Shown here in pieces: positions 6,059 through 13,767 of a stretch of DNA of 15,927 bases. The notes beneath the pieces were generated by a model that ran no database searches, was not told where the DNA came from, and saw only the letters and a program-made list of their open reading frames with translations. How positions within the stretch are numbered: the stretch's first letter is position 1; every line of letters begins with the position of its first letter. The stretch is from Propionibacteriaceae bacterium. Its GTDB lineage: Bacteria > Actinomycetota > Actinomycetes > Propionibacteriales > Propionibacteriaceae. The translations under genes and the position numbers were made by a program. The stretch lies in assembly GCA_009781325.1 (NCBI GenBank), contig WQYJ01000021.1:1-15927 (forward strand). The letters run 5' to 3'.

Positions 6059-7663
6059 ATGAAACGAATCATTCCAGGCCTAGCTGCACTGACACTAGCC
6101 CTTACTCTCTGCCTCAGTGCGTGCACTGACACTGGACCGGATACCGGTGCCACCACCCCTTCAGGTGACTATGTGACAGATGGAACTTTCACCATCGCCA
6201 TGGTCACTGATCCGGGATCACTCGACCCTCAAGCGTCTATCGTGGCTGGAATCTTTGAATTGAACGGCTACGCCTATGATTCCATCGTAGGAATGACCCC
6301 CACCGGAGTTCCTGTTCCGCAGTTGGCGAAATCCTGGACCTACGAGGGTCTGACAGCGGTCTTTACCCTCAATGAGGGGATCACCTGCTCTGATGGTTCA
6401 CCGATGACCGCCCAAACTGTTGCCGATAACCTGGACTGGATCGGCGATTTCGACAATGCATCGCCGTATCTGGATGTTTTCCTGCCGGTTGGCCTGACTG
6501 TCACCGCTGATGATGATGCCAATACGGTGACCCTCGAACTTGCGGGTCCTCAGCCATTCCTGCTGGAATCACTGGCTAATGTTCCGATTGTCTGTTCTGC
6601 TGGTCTTGCCGATCGCTCTGCGCTGACACGGGCGACTATCGGCTCTGGCCCTTACGAACTAACCGAAGCTGTTCCCAGTGACCACTACACCTACGAACGT
6701 CGCGACGGATACACCTGGGGCCCCAATGCTTCCACCACTGACACCGTCGGTCTTCCCAAGACCATCGAAGTACGCGTCGTCCCCAATGAATCCACAGCCG
6801 TGAACATGCTGCTGGCTGGCGAAGTCTCACTCGTCGTCACCACCGGACCAGATGCTGAGCGTGCCAAGGCTGCCGGGCTGTCCTCGATCGACGTCCCCGC
6901 CAACCTCGGGTTCACTTGGTACAACCAGGCGCTTGGTCATCCCACCGCTTATCCGGCTGTCCGCAAGGCGCTGACACAGGCTCTAAACTTCGACGACCTT
7001 GCCGCTGTGATTACTGGCAACACCGGATCACGGGCAACATCGCTGGCTGTGATTCCACCGGCTTCCTGCTCCTATGATTCAGTCACTGGGAACATCGCTG
7101 CTTACGATCCGGAAGCAGCTGCGGCAACACTGGAAGAAGCTGGATTTGTCAAAGATGAGGATGGAATGTTCGCCCTTGACGGACAGCCGCTGACAATCGA
7201 GTTCCTCTATGACTCAGTTCTTGACACCACCGGTCAAGCAGCAGCAGAACTGGCTATCGACCAATGGACCAAGGTCGGGTTTACGATTGTGACACGCTCC
7301 CTGCCGAGTGCTCAGATGTCCGATGTTCTGTTTGGATCCGGTGACTGGGATGTCGTCTGGGAACCGATTAACGTGAACAGTCCCGACCAAATCGTCGGTT
7401 TCTTCTCTGGACCCAGCCCGGCAGAAGGCGGAGTCAACCTAGGTTCGACAGACAACGCCGCCTATGTAGCCGCTGTTGAGGCTGCGATGGAGAAGACTGG
7501 ATTGCAGGCCTGCACAGGATTCCAAGAAGCTGAAGCAGAACTGCTGAAAGCCAATGACTTTGTTCTGTGGGCAGTTCGTCCCAACCAGATCTTCTTGTCG
7601 AAAGTCGAATACGAGTACGTTGGACGTACCCAGGTGACCTCGCTGAGAATGCTGGCCAGCTAA
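6059..7663 (+). CDS. ABC importer substrate-binding lipoprotein (peptide type, SBP_bac_5)
   Basis: The 534-aa protein captures substrate outside the cell and delivers it to the permeases encoded next. It begins with a charged end, a hydrophobic stretch and a lipobox LSAC with Cys22, so it should be lipid-anchored to the membrane. The mature part follows the DppA/OppA (cluster C) pattern: an early segment DPGSLDPQ, then an LAKSW..EGL..VFTL..GI.CSDG motif around residues 90-115, and length near the family norm. It is the first gene of the operon, 10 bp ahead of the first permease. This family binds di- or oligopeptides but also nickel, opines or sugars. The downstream dipeptide epimerase makes a small peptide the best guess. 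Confidence 0.93.
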   Translation: MKRIIPGLAALTLALTLCLSACTDTGPDTGATTPSGDYVTDGTFTIAMVTDPGSLDPQASIVAGIFELNGYAYDSIVGMTPTGVPVPQLAKSWTYEGLTAVFTLNEGITCSDGSPMTAQTVADNLDWIGDFDNASPYLDVFLPVGLTVTADDDANTVTLELAGPQPFLLESLANVPIVCSAGLADRSALTRATIGSGPYELTEAVPSDHYTYERRDGYTWGPNASTTDTVGLPKTIEVRVVPNESTAVNMLLAGEVSLVVTTGPDAERAKAAGLSSIDVPANLGFTWYNQALGHPTAYPAVRKALTQALNFDDLAAVITGNTGSRATSLAVIPPASCSYDSVTGNIAAYDPEAAAATLEEAGFVKDEDGMFALDGQPLTIEFLYDSVLDTTGQAAAELAIDQWTKVGFTIVTRSLPSAQMSDVLFGSGDWDVVWEPINVNSPDQIVGFFSGPSPAEGGVNLGSTDNAAYVAAVEAAMEKTGLQACTGFQEAEAELLKANDFVLWAVRPNQIFLSKVEYEYVGRTQVTSLRMLAS

Positions 7664-7673
7664 AGAACGCCAT

Positions 7674-8660
7674 GTGACCACCGAAGTCTTGGCTCCATCA
7701 CGCGCGGTTATCTCCAACCGCTGGGTGAGGTTTGCCTTTCGCCGCTTGGGCCGGTTAATCGTCTCTGTGTGGGTTGTGGTGACTGCCGCTTTTGCGATCA
7801 TTCACCTCATCCCCGGAGATCCGGTCCGGGCAGCGATGGGCATGACAGTGTCACCGGAAATTGTTGAGGCCCGCCGCGAGTTGCTGGGGCTCAATCTCCC
7901 CCTGTGGGAACAGTATCTCCGCTTCTGGCGCGGCCTGTTCACCGGTGACCTAGGGACATCAATCATGACCGGCTTACCGGTTGGCGATATCATCGGCTAT
8001 CAGTTGCCTGCCACCCTGAGTCTGGCACTGCCCGCCTTCCTCGTAGCTATCGGCCTGGCTATTCCCCTTGGTGTCACCATGGCAGTCATCACCCGCAATG
8101 GCCGCGCTCGAAGAACCGAACTGGGTTTTGTCGGTACGTCGGTGGTGATGGGAACAATCCCCGATTTCATCTACGGAATCATCTTCATCGCCCTATTTGG
8201 TGTCTCTCTTCATTGGCTCCCTGTCGCAGGACGGCGAGGATTCACCTCCTACATTCTTCCTGTCGTGGCTCTAGCCATTGCTCCGATCCTCGTCCTTGCC
8301 CGCATTGTCCGGGTTGAGGTCCTCGCAGTTCTGAGGACCGACTATGTCCGTACGGCCAGAGCCAAGCGCTTGGCGAACTGGCAGATCTACACCAAACACG
8401 CGCTTCCTAACGCCATCACGGCCACCCTAACCCTCGCCGGAATGCTCCTGGCCACGATGTGTATCTCCACCGTCTTTGTCGAAAACATCTTTGCGTGGCC
8501 TGGCTTGGGGCAAACCATCGTTGGTGCGATCACCTCCAAGGACTACCCGGTAGCCCAAGCCATCATCTTGATCTATGCACTGGCTGTCATCATCATCAAC
8601 ACCGTGGTGGATCTCGTACTGGCGATCATCGACCCGCGCTCAACTGTCAGTGAGGGATGA
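7674..8660 (+). CDS. ABC importer permease, DppB/OppB type
   Basis: The 328-aa membrane protein is one half of the transport channel. The N-terminal helix runs from about residue 26 to 47 and is followed by the LIPGDP segment typical of DppB/OppB. The EAA coupling loop that docks the ATPase lies at about 226-246, ending in HALPN. The usual IFAWPGLGQ (272-280) and DYPV (290-293) follow. GTG 7674 is used as start; the overlapping ATG at 7672 is in another frame and hits a stop at once. Its stop overlaps the next start in ATGA, suggesting translational coupling with the permease-ATPase fusion. Confidence 0.93.
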   Translation: MTTEVLAPSRAVISNRWVRFAFRRLGRLIVSVWVVVTAAFAIIHLIPGDPVRAAMGMTVSPEIVEARRELLGLNLPLWEQYLRFWRGLFTGDLGTSIMTGLPVGDIIGYQLPATLSLALPAFLVAIGLAIPLGVTMAVITRNGRARRTELGFVGTSVVMGTIPDFIYGIIFIALFGVSLHWLPVAGRRGFTSYILPVVALAIAPILVLARIVRVEVLAVLRTDYVRTARAKRLANWQIYTKHALPNAITATLTLAGMLLATMCISTVFVENIFAWPGLGQTIVGAITSKDYPVAQAIILIYALAVIIINTVVDLVLAIIDPRSTVSEG

Positions 8661-10570
8661 TGGCGACACCGATCAAACGAGCCTTCCGCACTCCCCTAGC
8701 TTTCGCAGCACTGGTGATGATCAGCATCGTTGCCCTGCTGGCGATCTTCGGACCAATCATCTGGGGCGCACAAGCCAGTGAAGTCAATATCTCCAATATG
8801 CTCGCCCCGCCCTCCTGGGAACACTGGGCAGGAACTGATGCTCTGGGCAGAGATCTCTTCACCCGGGTTCTGGTCGCTACACGACTGACAGTTCTGCTGA
8901 CCTTAGAAGCAACTGCTATCGGAGTCAGCGGCGGAATCCTCTTCGGGTGTGGGCCCTTCCTGCTCGGACCTCGATTCGGTAAAGCCGTCACCTGGTTCAT
9001 CGGTATCGCAGTGGCTTTCCCAGGGCTGCTCCTGGCCCTGTTCTTCGCAATCATCTTCGGTGCCGGGGCATCCAGTGCTGCCCTAGCCCTAGGTTTGGCC
9101 TCTGCACCATCTTTTGCCCGTCTCTGCCAGACCCTCGTCGCCGGAATCCTTGCCCGGGACTATGTGGGGGCCGCACAGATCAGCGGATCAGGCCGCTTTC
9201 GAATCCTGATCCGACATATTCTTCCCAATATTGGTGAGCCTCTGATCGTCAACGCCACAATCGGAGCGGGCTCTGTTCTGCTGTCTTTCGCGGGTCTATC
9301 TTTCCTGGGTCTGGGAGTCCAAGCCCCTGCCTATGACTGGGGGCGCTTATTGATGGAGTGCCTACGCTCGATCTATGTTCACCCCATCGCCTCGGTGACC
9401 CCCGGGGTTGCTGTGGTGCTGGCTGGCTTGGCTTTCAATCTCACTGGGGAGTCACTAGCCCATGCGCTGGGGATCACCTCACTGGGTGACCTCGGCCTTC
9501 GCGCGAAGATTCGCTCACTGCGCCACGACCCCAGCATTACCCTTGACACCGACGAACCAACCCAGGATGCCATTGTGTGCGTGCGAGACCTGCATGTGGG
9601 ATTCCCCGCTGGACTGGATATCGTCGAACCGGTACGCGGGGTCTCTTTCGATATCTTCGCTGGTGAGGCTGTGGGCCTAGTCGGTGAATCCGGGTGCGGG
9701 AAGTCTCTGACAGCGCTGGCGGTTGCCCAGCTTCTCGAAGAACCTGCACAGGTATGGGCGCACAGTCTTATCTTCCATGGCACAGAGCTCCTAGACTGCG
9801 GAAATGACAACAAAGAAACAACCAAGGCGAGAAATCATCTGCTTGGCACCTCAATGGCTATGATCTTTCAGGATCCGATGACCTCACTGAATCCCACCCG
9901 ACGAGTCGGAGAACAGTTAGCGGAGTTAGGACGAGTCCACGGCGGGCTGAACCATCGTCAAGCCAGACTTCGTGCGATAGAACGACTCGGTGCAGTGCGC
10001 ATCACCAATCCGGAACGACGAGCCCGCCAGTACCCCTACGAGTTCTCAGGCGGGATGCGCCAGCGAGCGATGATCGGGGTGGGTGTCATGCTCACACCAA
10101 AGCTCATTATCGCCGATGAACCCACCACAGCCCTCGATGTCATCGTACAAGAGCAGATCCTGGATCTTCTTGGGGCTATTAGGCGCGAAGACGGCGCTGC
10201 ACTGCTGCTCATCAGCCATGATGTCTCGGTCGTACGCGAAGTATGCAGCCGGATCTTGGTGATGTACGCCGGGCGGATTATCGAAGAACTGCCCAGCGCC
10301 GATCTTGATCAAGCGCGTCACCCTTACACCCGCTTGCTGGTTGCCGCCGTACCAAATATGACCACAGACATTACCCAACCCTTGCCCACGATCCCTGGGC
10401 GTCCTCCCGAACCTGGGCCGATCGTCGGCTGCAGTTTTTCTCCTCGCTGCCCGCTTGCCGATGACCGCTGCCGAAGCACAGACCCAGATCTGATCACCAA
10501 TGGGAACACTCGGGTCGCGTGTTGGCATGCTGGTCAACCCCTGGTGCAGATAGCGGAGGTGGTGGAATGA
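8657..10570 (+). CDS. Fused ABC importer permease (DppC type) and ATPase (DppD type)
   Basis: One uninterrupted 637-aa frame joins two proteins that are usually separate. Residues 1 to about 285 form a DppC/OppC permease with AGTDALGRDLFTR at 58-70 and an EAA loop at about 171-191 ending in HILPN. Residues from about 303 form a DppD/OppD ATPase: Walker A GESGCGKS (343-350), Q-loop Gln405, signature FSGGMRQR (463-470), Walker B with DEPTTALD (487-494), and His521. The C-terminal oligopeptide-transporter tail carries Cys592, Cys598, Cys605 and Cys622, a pattern linked in some relatives to an iron-sulfur cluster. The linker is about 285-303. The start may be ATG 8657 or ATG 8660; GAGGG at 8652-8656 slightly favours 8660. 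It overlaps both neighbours by ATGA. Such fusions are known in Actinobacteria. Confidence 0.93.
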   Translation: MMATPIKRAFRTPLAFAALVMISIVALLAIFGPIIWGAQASEVNISNMLAPPSWEHWAGTDALGRDLFTRVLVATRLTVLLTLEATAIGVSGGILFGCGPFLLGPRFGKAVTWFIGIAVAFPGLLLALFFAIIFGAGASSAALALGLASAPSFARLCQTLVAGILARDYVGAAQISGSGRFRILIRHILPNIGEPLIVNATIGAGSVLLSFAGLSFLGLGVQAPAYDWGRLLMECLRSIYVHPIASVTPGVAVVLAGLAFNLTGESLAHALGITSLGDLGLRAKIRSLRHDPSITLDTDEPTQDAIVCVRDLHVGFPAGLDIVEPVRGVSFDIFAGEAVGLVGESGCGKSLTALAVAQLLEEPAQVWAHSLIFHGTELLDCGNDNKETTKARNHLLGTSMAMIFQDPMTSLNPTRRVGEQLAELGRVHGGLNHRQARLRAIERLGAVRITNPERRARQYPYEFSGGMRQRAMIGVGVMLTPKLIIADEPTTALDVIVQEQILDLLGAIRREDGAALLLISHDVSVVREVCSRILVMYAGRIIEELPSADLDQARHPYTRLLVAAVPNMTTDITQPLPTIPGRPPEPGPIVGCSFSPRCPLADDRCRSTDPDLITNGNTRVACWHAGQPLVQIAEVVE

Positions 10571-11310
10571 GTGAATTGACATTCCACGATGTCAGCGTGC
10601 ACTTTGGTACGAGTCGTCACCGGCTGATCGCTGTCGATCATGTGAACCTCACTGTTGGCTCTGCGGGGATTCTGGGGCTGGTTGGCGAATCAGGAAGCGG
10701 CAAGTCAACGCTGGCACGCGCCGCAGTGGGACTAGCACCAATCACAACCGGAACCATCACCTTGGGAGGCAAACCGGTACCCATGAAGGGGAAGAATCGC
10801 CCCCTTGCCATGATCTTCCAGGATCCCAGTGCCTCCCTCGACCCGCGGATGAGCGTGGGTGACTCCATCTGGGAGGCAGGACGAGGAGCCCATGGCGGCG
10901 AGGACAAACAATCGACGATCACCCATCTGCTGTCTCTGGTTCACCTCGATCCCAAACATGCGAAGTCCTACCCCGGACAACTCTCAGGTGGGCAGCGTCA
11001 AAGAGTCGCCATTGCTCGCGCTCTTGCAGGAAAACCCCAGGTCATCATCGCTGATGAGATCACATCGAGTCTGGATGTCTCCAGCCAGGGAGCGATCCTC
11101 AACCTTGTCCGCGAACTCGTCGATGAGTTAGCGCTGACGATGCTCTTTATCTCCCATAACCTTGCGGTGGTGCGCTATGTCTCCACCCGATTTGCAGTGA
11201 TGTACTCCGGGCGTATCGTTGAAGAAGGCGAAACATCAGCGATTATCGACACACCCAGCCACGAGTACACCCGTCAACTACTGGCCGCAATACCAGGCGG
11301 CTCCTCATGA
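10567..11310 (+). CDS. ABC importer ATPase, DppF/OppF type (short form)
   Basis: The 247-aa cytoplasmic ATPase is the partner of the fused ATPase domain, so the importer has the usual two different nucleotide-binding domains. It has Walker A GESGSGKST (40-48), Gln85 in MIFQDP, signature LSGGQRQR (139-146), catalytic Glu164 and His197. Walker B reads ADEITSSLD, with Ile where DEPT is usual. It stops after the HEYTRQLL segment and lacks the C-terminal oligopeptide-transporter extension that the fused partner has. ATG 10567 is chosen because GGAGGT (10555-10560) lies 6 nt upstream and because it forms an ATGA overlap with the previous stop; an earlier in-frame start at 10519 would overlap more. 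Confidence 0.92.
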   Translation: MSELTFHDVSVHFGTSRHRLIAVDHVNLTVGSAGILGLVGESGSGKSTLARAAVGLAPITTGTITLGGKPVPMKGKNRPLAMIFQDPSASLDPRMSVGDSIWEAGRGAHGGEDKQSTITHLLSLVHLDPKHAKSYPGQLSGGQRQRVAIARALAGKPQVIIADEITSSLDVSSQGAILNLVRELVDELALTMLFISHNLAVVRYVSTRFAVMYSGRIVEEGETSAIIDTPSHEYTRQLLAAIPGGSS

Positions 11311-11320
11311 AAGGACAACA

Positions 11321-12703
11321 ATGAATACAATTGACCCTGCTCACTGGCAGGAACGTCTCGACACGATTGCAAAACAGTCAGGGGTCGTGGGTGCCGTGTT
11401 AGGAATTCTGCGTTTGGCCGATGGTGAACCAGATGAGATGGTACGGCTCGCCACAGGTCTGCTCAACTACAACACTGGGCGAGAAACAACCGTGGACTCC
11501 CTCTTCCAGATCGGTTCCACCACAAAGACTTGGACAGCCACCGTCATCATGCAGTTGGTTGACGAAGGCAAGATCAGTCTCGATCAGCCTGTCAAAGAGA
11601 TTCTTCCCGACTTCAGACTCAGCACCGATGAGCTGACGGATAACGTCACTGTTCGTCACTTACTGAATCACACCTCAGGGTTAGATGGTGATGTTTTCAT
11701 TGACACAGGACGCGGGGATGATTGCCTGGAGAAATACATGACTGTCCTCGAAGAAGCTGTCGCGATCTTCCCGCTTGGCGCGACCTGGTCCTACTGCAAT
11801 TCGGGGTTCTCGATCCTTGGGAGGATCATCGAGGTCGTCACCGGCCAACTCTGGGATCAGGCGATGCGCGAGCGTCTGTTCGAACCGCTCGGATTGACTC
11901 ATACCAACACCCTGCCCGAAGAAGCGATCCTTTTCGACACCGCGGTCGGCCATCTGGTGGGGCTGCCTGAGCCGAAGGTCACCCCAGCCTGGGTGCTGAT
12001 GCGCAATGCCGGTCCAGCCGGTCTGATCAACGCCAGTATCGCCGATCTCTTAGCCTTCGGTCGCCTCCACATCAATGGCGGCAAAGCACCCAACGGTACG
12101 CAGGTTCTCGCCGAAGAGCGGGTTCTGGAACTGCGTGCATTCTCCGCTGATGTCCCCGAGAAGTACCTTCTCGGTGACTCCTGGGGTCTGGGAATCGAGC
12201 GCTTCAAGTGGAGCGGAGAAGAACTATTCGGTCATGACGGAAACACCCTCGGTCAAGCTGCCTTCCTGCGTTTCTACCCTGCTGGAAACCTGGTCGTGGC
12301 GCTGCTCACCAATGACTCCTCTGCCCATGAGCTCTATCACCAACTCTTCGGCGAGATCTTCGATGAACTGTGCGGAATCACCATTCAGCCGATGCTGGAA
12401 CTACCCGAGGATCCACCCACTCTCGACATCACCGATTGGCTGGGCACCTATGAGCGGGCCAGCGTACTCTTTGAAATTCGAGACACCGACGATGGTCCTA
12501 TCTTCAAGGCAACTCAGAAGGGTGAACTGGCTGAACTGGAAGAAACCCCGGTGATGGAATACCCGATGACACCAGTACGCGAAGGACTCTACAGCGTCTT
12601 CCCCGAAGACATGAAGATCAATGTTCCCGTGTGGTTCTATCAACTCCCCACCGGCGAGCGCTATATTCACTTCGGCGCGCGGGCAACGAGGAAGGTAAGC
12701 TGA
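11321..12703 (+). CDS. Serine hydrolase of the beta-lactamase/D-aminopeptidase family (class C fold)
   Basis: The 460-aa product belongs to the serine beta-lactamase-like family (PF00144), which includes penicillin-binding proteins, D-amino-acid peptidases and esterases. The three active-site motifs are present: S66-T-T-K69 (SxxK), Y158-C-N160 (YxN) and H305-D-G307 (replacing KTG). The segment LLNHTSGL is at 114-121. A separate beta-rich C-terminal part spans about 370-460. No signal peptide is seen, so the enzyme is probably cytoplasmic, unlike most cell-wall relatives. ATG 11321 follows AAGGA (11311-11315). It lies between the importer ATPase and the dipeptide epimerase and shares one base with the epimerase start (TGATG). 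A peptidase or amidase acting on imported peptides is a reasonable inference; an esterase cannot be excluded. Confidence 0.85.
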   Translation: MNTIDPAHWQERLDTIAKQSGVVGAVLGILRLADGEPDEMVRLATGLLNYNTGRETTVDSLFQIGSTTKTWTATVIMQLVDEGKISLDQPVKEILPDFRLSTDELTDNVTVRHLLNHTSGLDGDVFIDTGRGDDCLEKYMTVLEEAVAIFPLGATWSYCNSGFSILGRIIEVVTGQLWDQAMRERLFEPLGLTHTNTLPEEAILFDTAVGHLVGLPEPKVTPAWVLMRNAGPAGLINASIADLLAFGRLHINGGKAPNGTQVLAEERVLELRAFSADVPEKYLLGDSWGLGIERFKWSGEELFGHDGNTLGQAAFLRFYPAGNLVVALLTNDSSAHELYHQLFGEIFDELCGITIQPMLELPEDPPTLDITDWLGTYERASVLFEIRDTDDGPIFKATQKGELAELEETPVMEYPMTPVREGLYSVFPEDMKINVPVWFYQLPTGERYIHFGARATRKVS

Positions 12704-13767
12704 TGCGGATCACTGCGGTCATCCCCCAACGGGTGTCGATTCCGCTGCATGAACCCTTTGTGATCTCCTTAGGTGCCATCGATGCCGTCGATACTGTGTT
12801 GGTGCGCATCGAGACCGATGAGGGATTAGTCGGAATCGGCGAGGGTTCTGCGGTGGGTTTCGTCACTGGCGAGACTACTGACACCGTGCTGGGCGCTATC
12901 GATCAGTTCACACCAATGCTGCTCGGGCTCAACCCGTACGCCATTGAGCACATCCATCATCAAATGGATCGGATCCTAGTCAGAAATGGTTCAGCGAAGG
13001 CTGCGATCGACATCGCATGCTACGACCTGATGGCTCAGGCGGCTGGCTTGCCTCTCTATCAGTTCCTCGGTGGCACAAGCGGCGAGGTTCGGATAGATCA
13101 GACCATCGGATTGGGTCCCCCGGATGTCATGGCCCGGCAAGCAGCCTCAATCGTCGCCGCCGGATATACCGAGATTAAGATCAAGGCCGGCAGTGATGAG
13201 GAACTCGACCGTAAAGCAATCGGGCTGATTTCTGCCGCTGCTCCCGGTGCGCGTCTGAAAGTAGATGCCAACCAAGGCTGGACGGTACCCACAGCAATGT
13301 CAATGCTCGGTATCTATGCCGTTTATGGTGTATCGCTGGTTGAACAGCCCCTGCCGCACTGGGATATCGAGGGGATGGCCTATTTGCGCTCCCACTCCCC
13401 TATCCCGATTATGGCGGACGAGTCCTGTTTCACTGAACACGATGCGTCTGTGATCGTACGCCGTAACGCTGCTGATCTGATCAACATTAAGCTCATGAAG
13501 TGCGGTGGGATCTATCGGGGGCTGCAGATCAACACAATCGCCGAAGCAGCCGGTATCGAATGTATGGTGGGTTGCATGCTCGAATCCCGGGTGGCTATTG
13601 CAGCCGGTGCTCACTTAGTGGCGTCGAGAGCCAATATCCGCCACGCTGACCTGGATTCCTTCACCGACTTTGATGATTCTTCCGTGGTGAGTTCTGCCTT
13701 CGGGTTTGTCCCTCCGGTTATTTACCTCAGCGATGAACCAGGGATCGGGGTGAAACTCAAGGTTTAG
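12703..13767 (+). CDS. Dipeptide epimerase of the enolase superfamily (L-Ala-D/L-Glu epimerase type)
   Basis: The 354-aa enzyme has an enolase-superfamily capping domain and barrel. The catalytic pair is Lys161 (in KIK, 159-161) and Lys263 (in NIKLMK). The metal ligands are Asp188 (VDANQGW), Glu214 (VEQPLP) and Asp239 (ADES). The barrel end shows the GCMLESR segment (290-296) and a DLD motif (316-318), which in dipeptide epimerases holds the substrate's amino end. Known members interconvert L-Ala-D-Glu and L-Ala-L-Glu so that murein peptides can be degraded by ordinary peptidases. ATG 12703 shares a base with the previous stop and has AGGAAGG about 7 nt upstream. It is the last gene of the importer operon. 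The exact dipeptide cannot be read from sequence. The 3' end overlaps the opposite-strand surface protein gene by 11 bp. Confidence 0.9.
   Translation: MRITAVIPQRVSIPLHEPFVISLGAIDAVDTVLVRIETDEGLVGIGEGSAVGFVTGETTDTVLGAIDQFTPMLLGLNPYAIEHIHHQMDRILVRNGSAKAAIDIACYDLMAQAAGLPLYQFLGGTSGEVRIDQTIGLGPPDVMARQAASIVAAGYTEIKIKAGSDEELDRKAIGLISAAAPGARLKVDANQGWTVPTAMSMLGIYAVYGVSLVEQPLPHWDIEGMAYLRSHSPIPIMADESCFTEHDASVIVRRNAADLINIKLMKCGGIYRGLQINTIAEAAGIECMVGCMLESRVAIAAGAHLVASRANIRHADLDSFTDFDDSSVVSSAFGFVPPVIYLSDEPGIGVKLKV

Noticed and set aside
10519..10566. Earlier start for the second importer ATPase
   Set aside because: It adds 16 non-family residues inside the preceding gene; ATG 10567 has GGAGGT and the ATGA overlap seen elsewhere in the operon.
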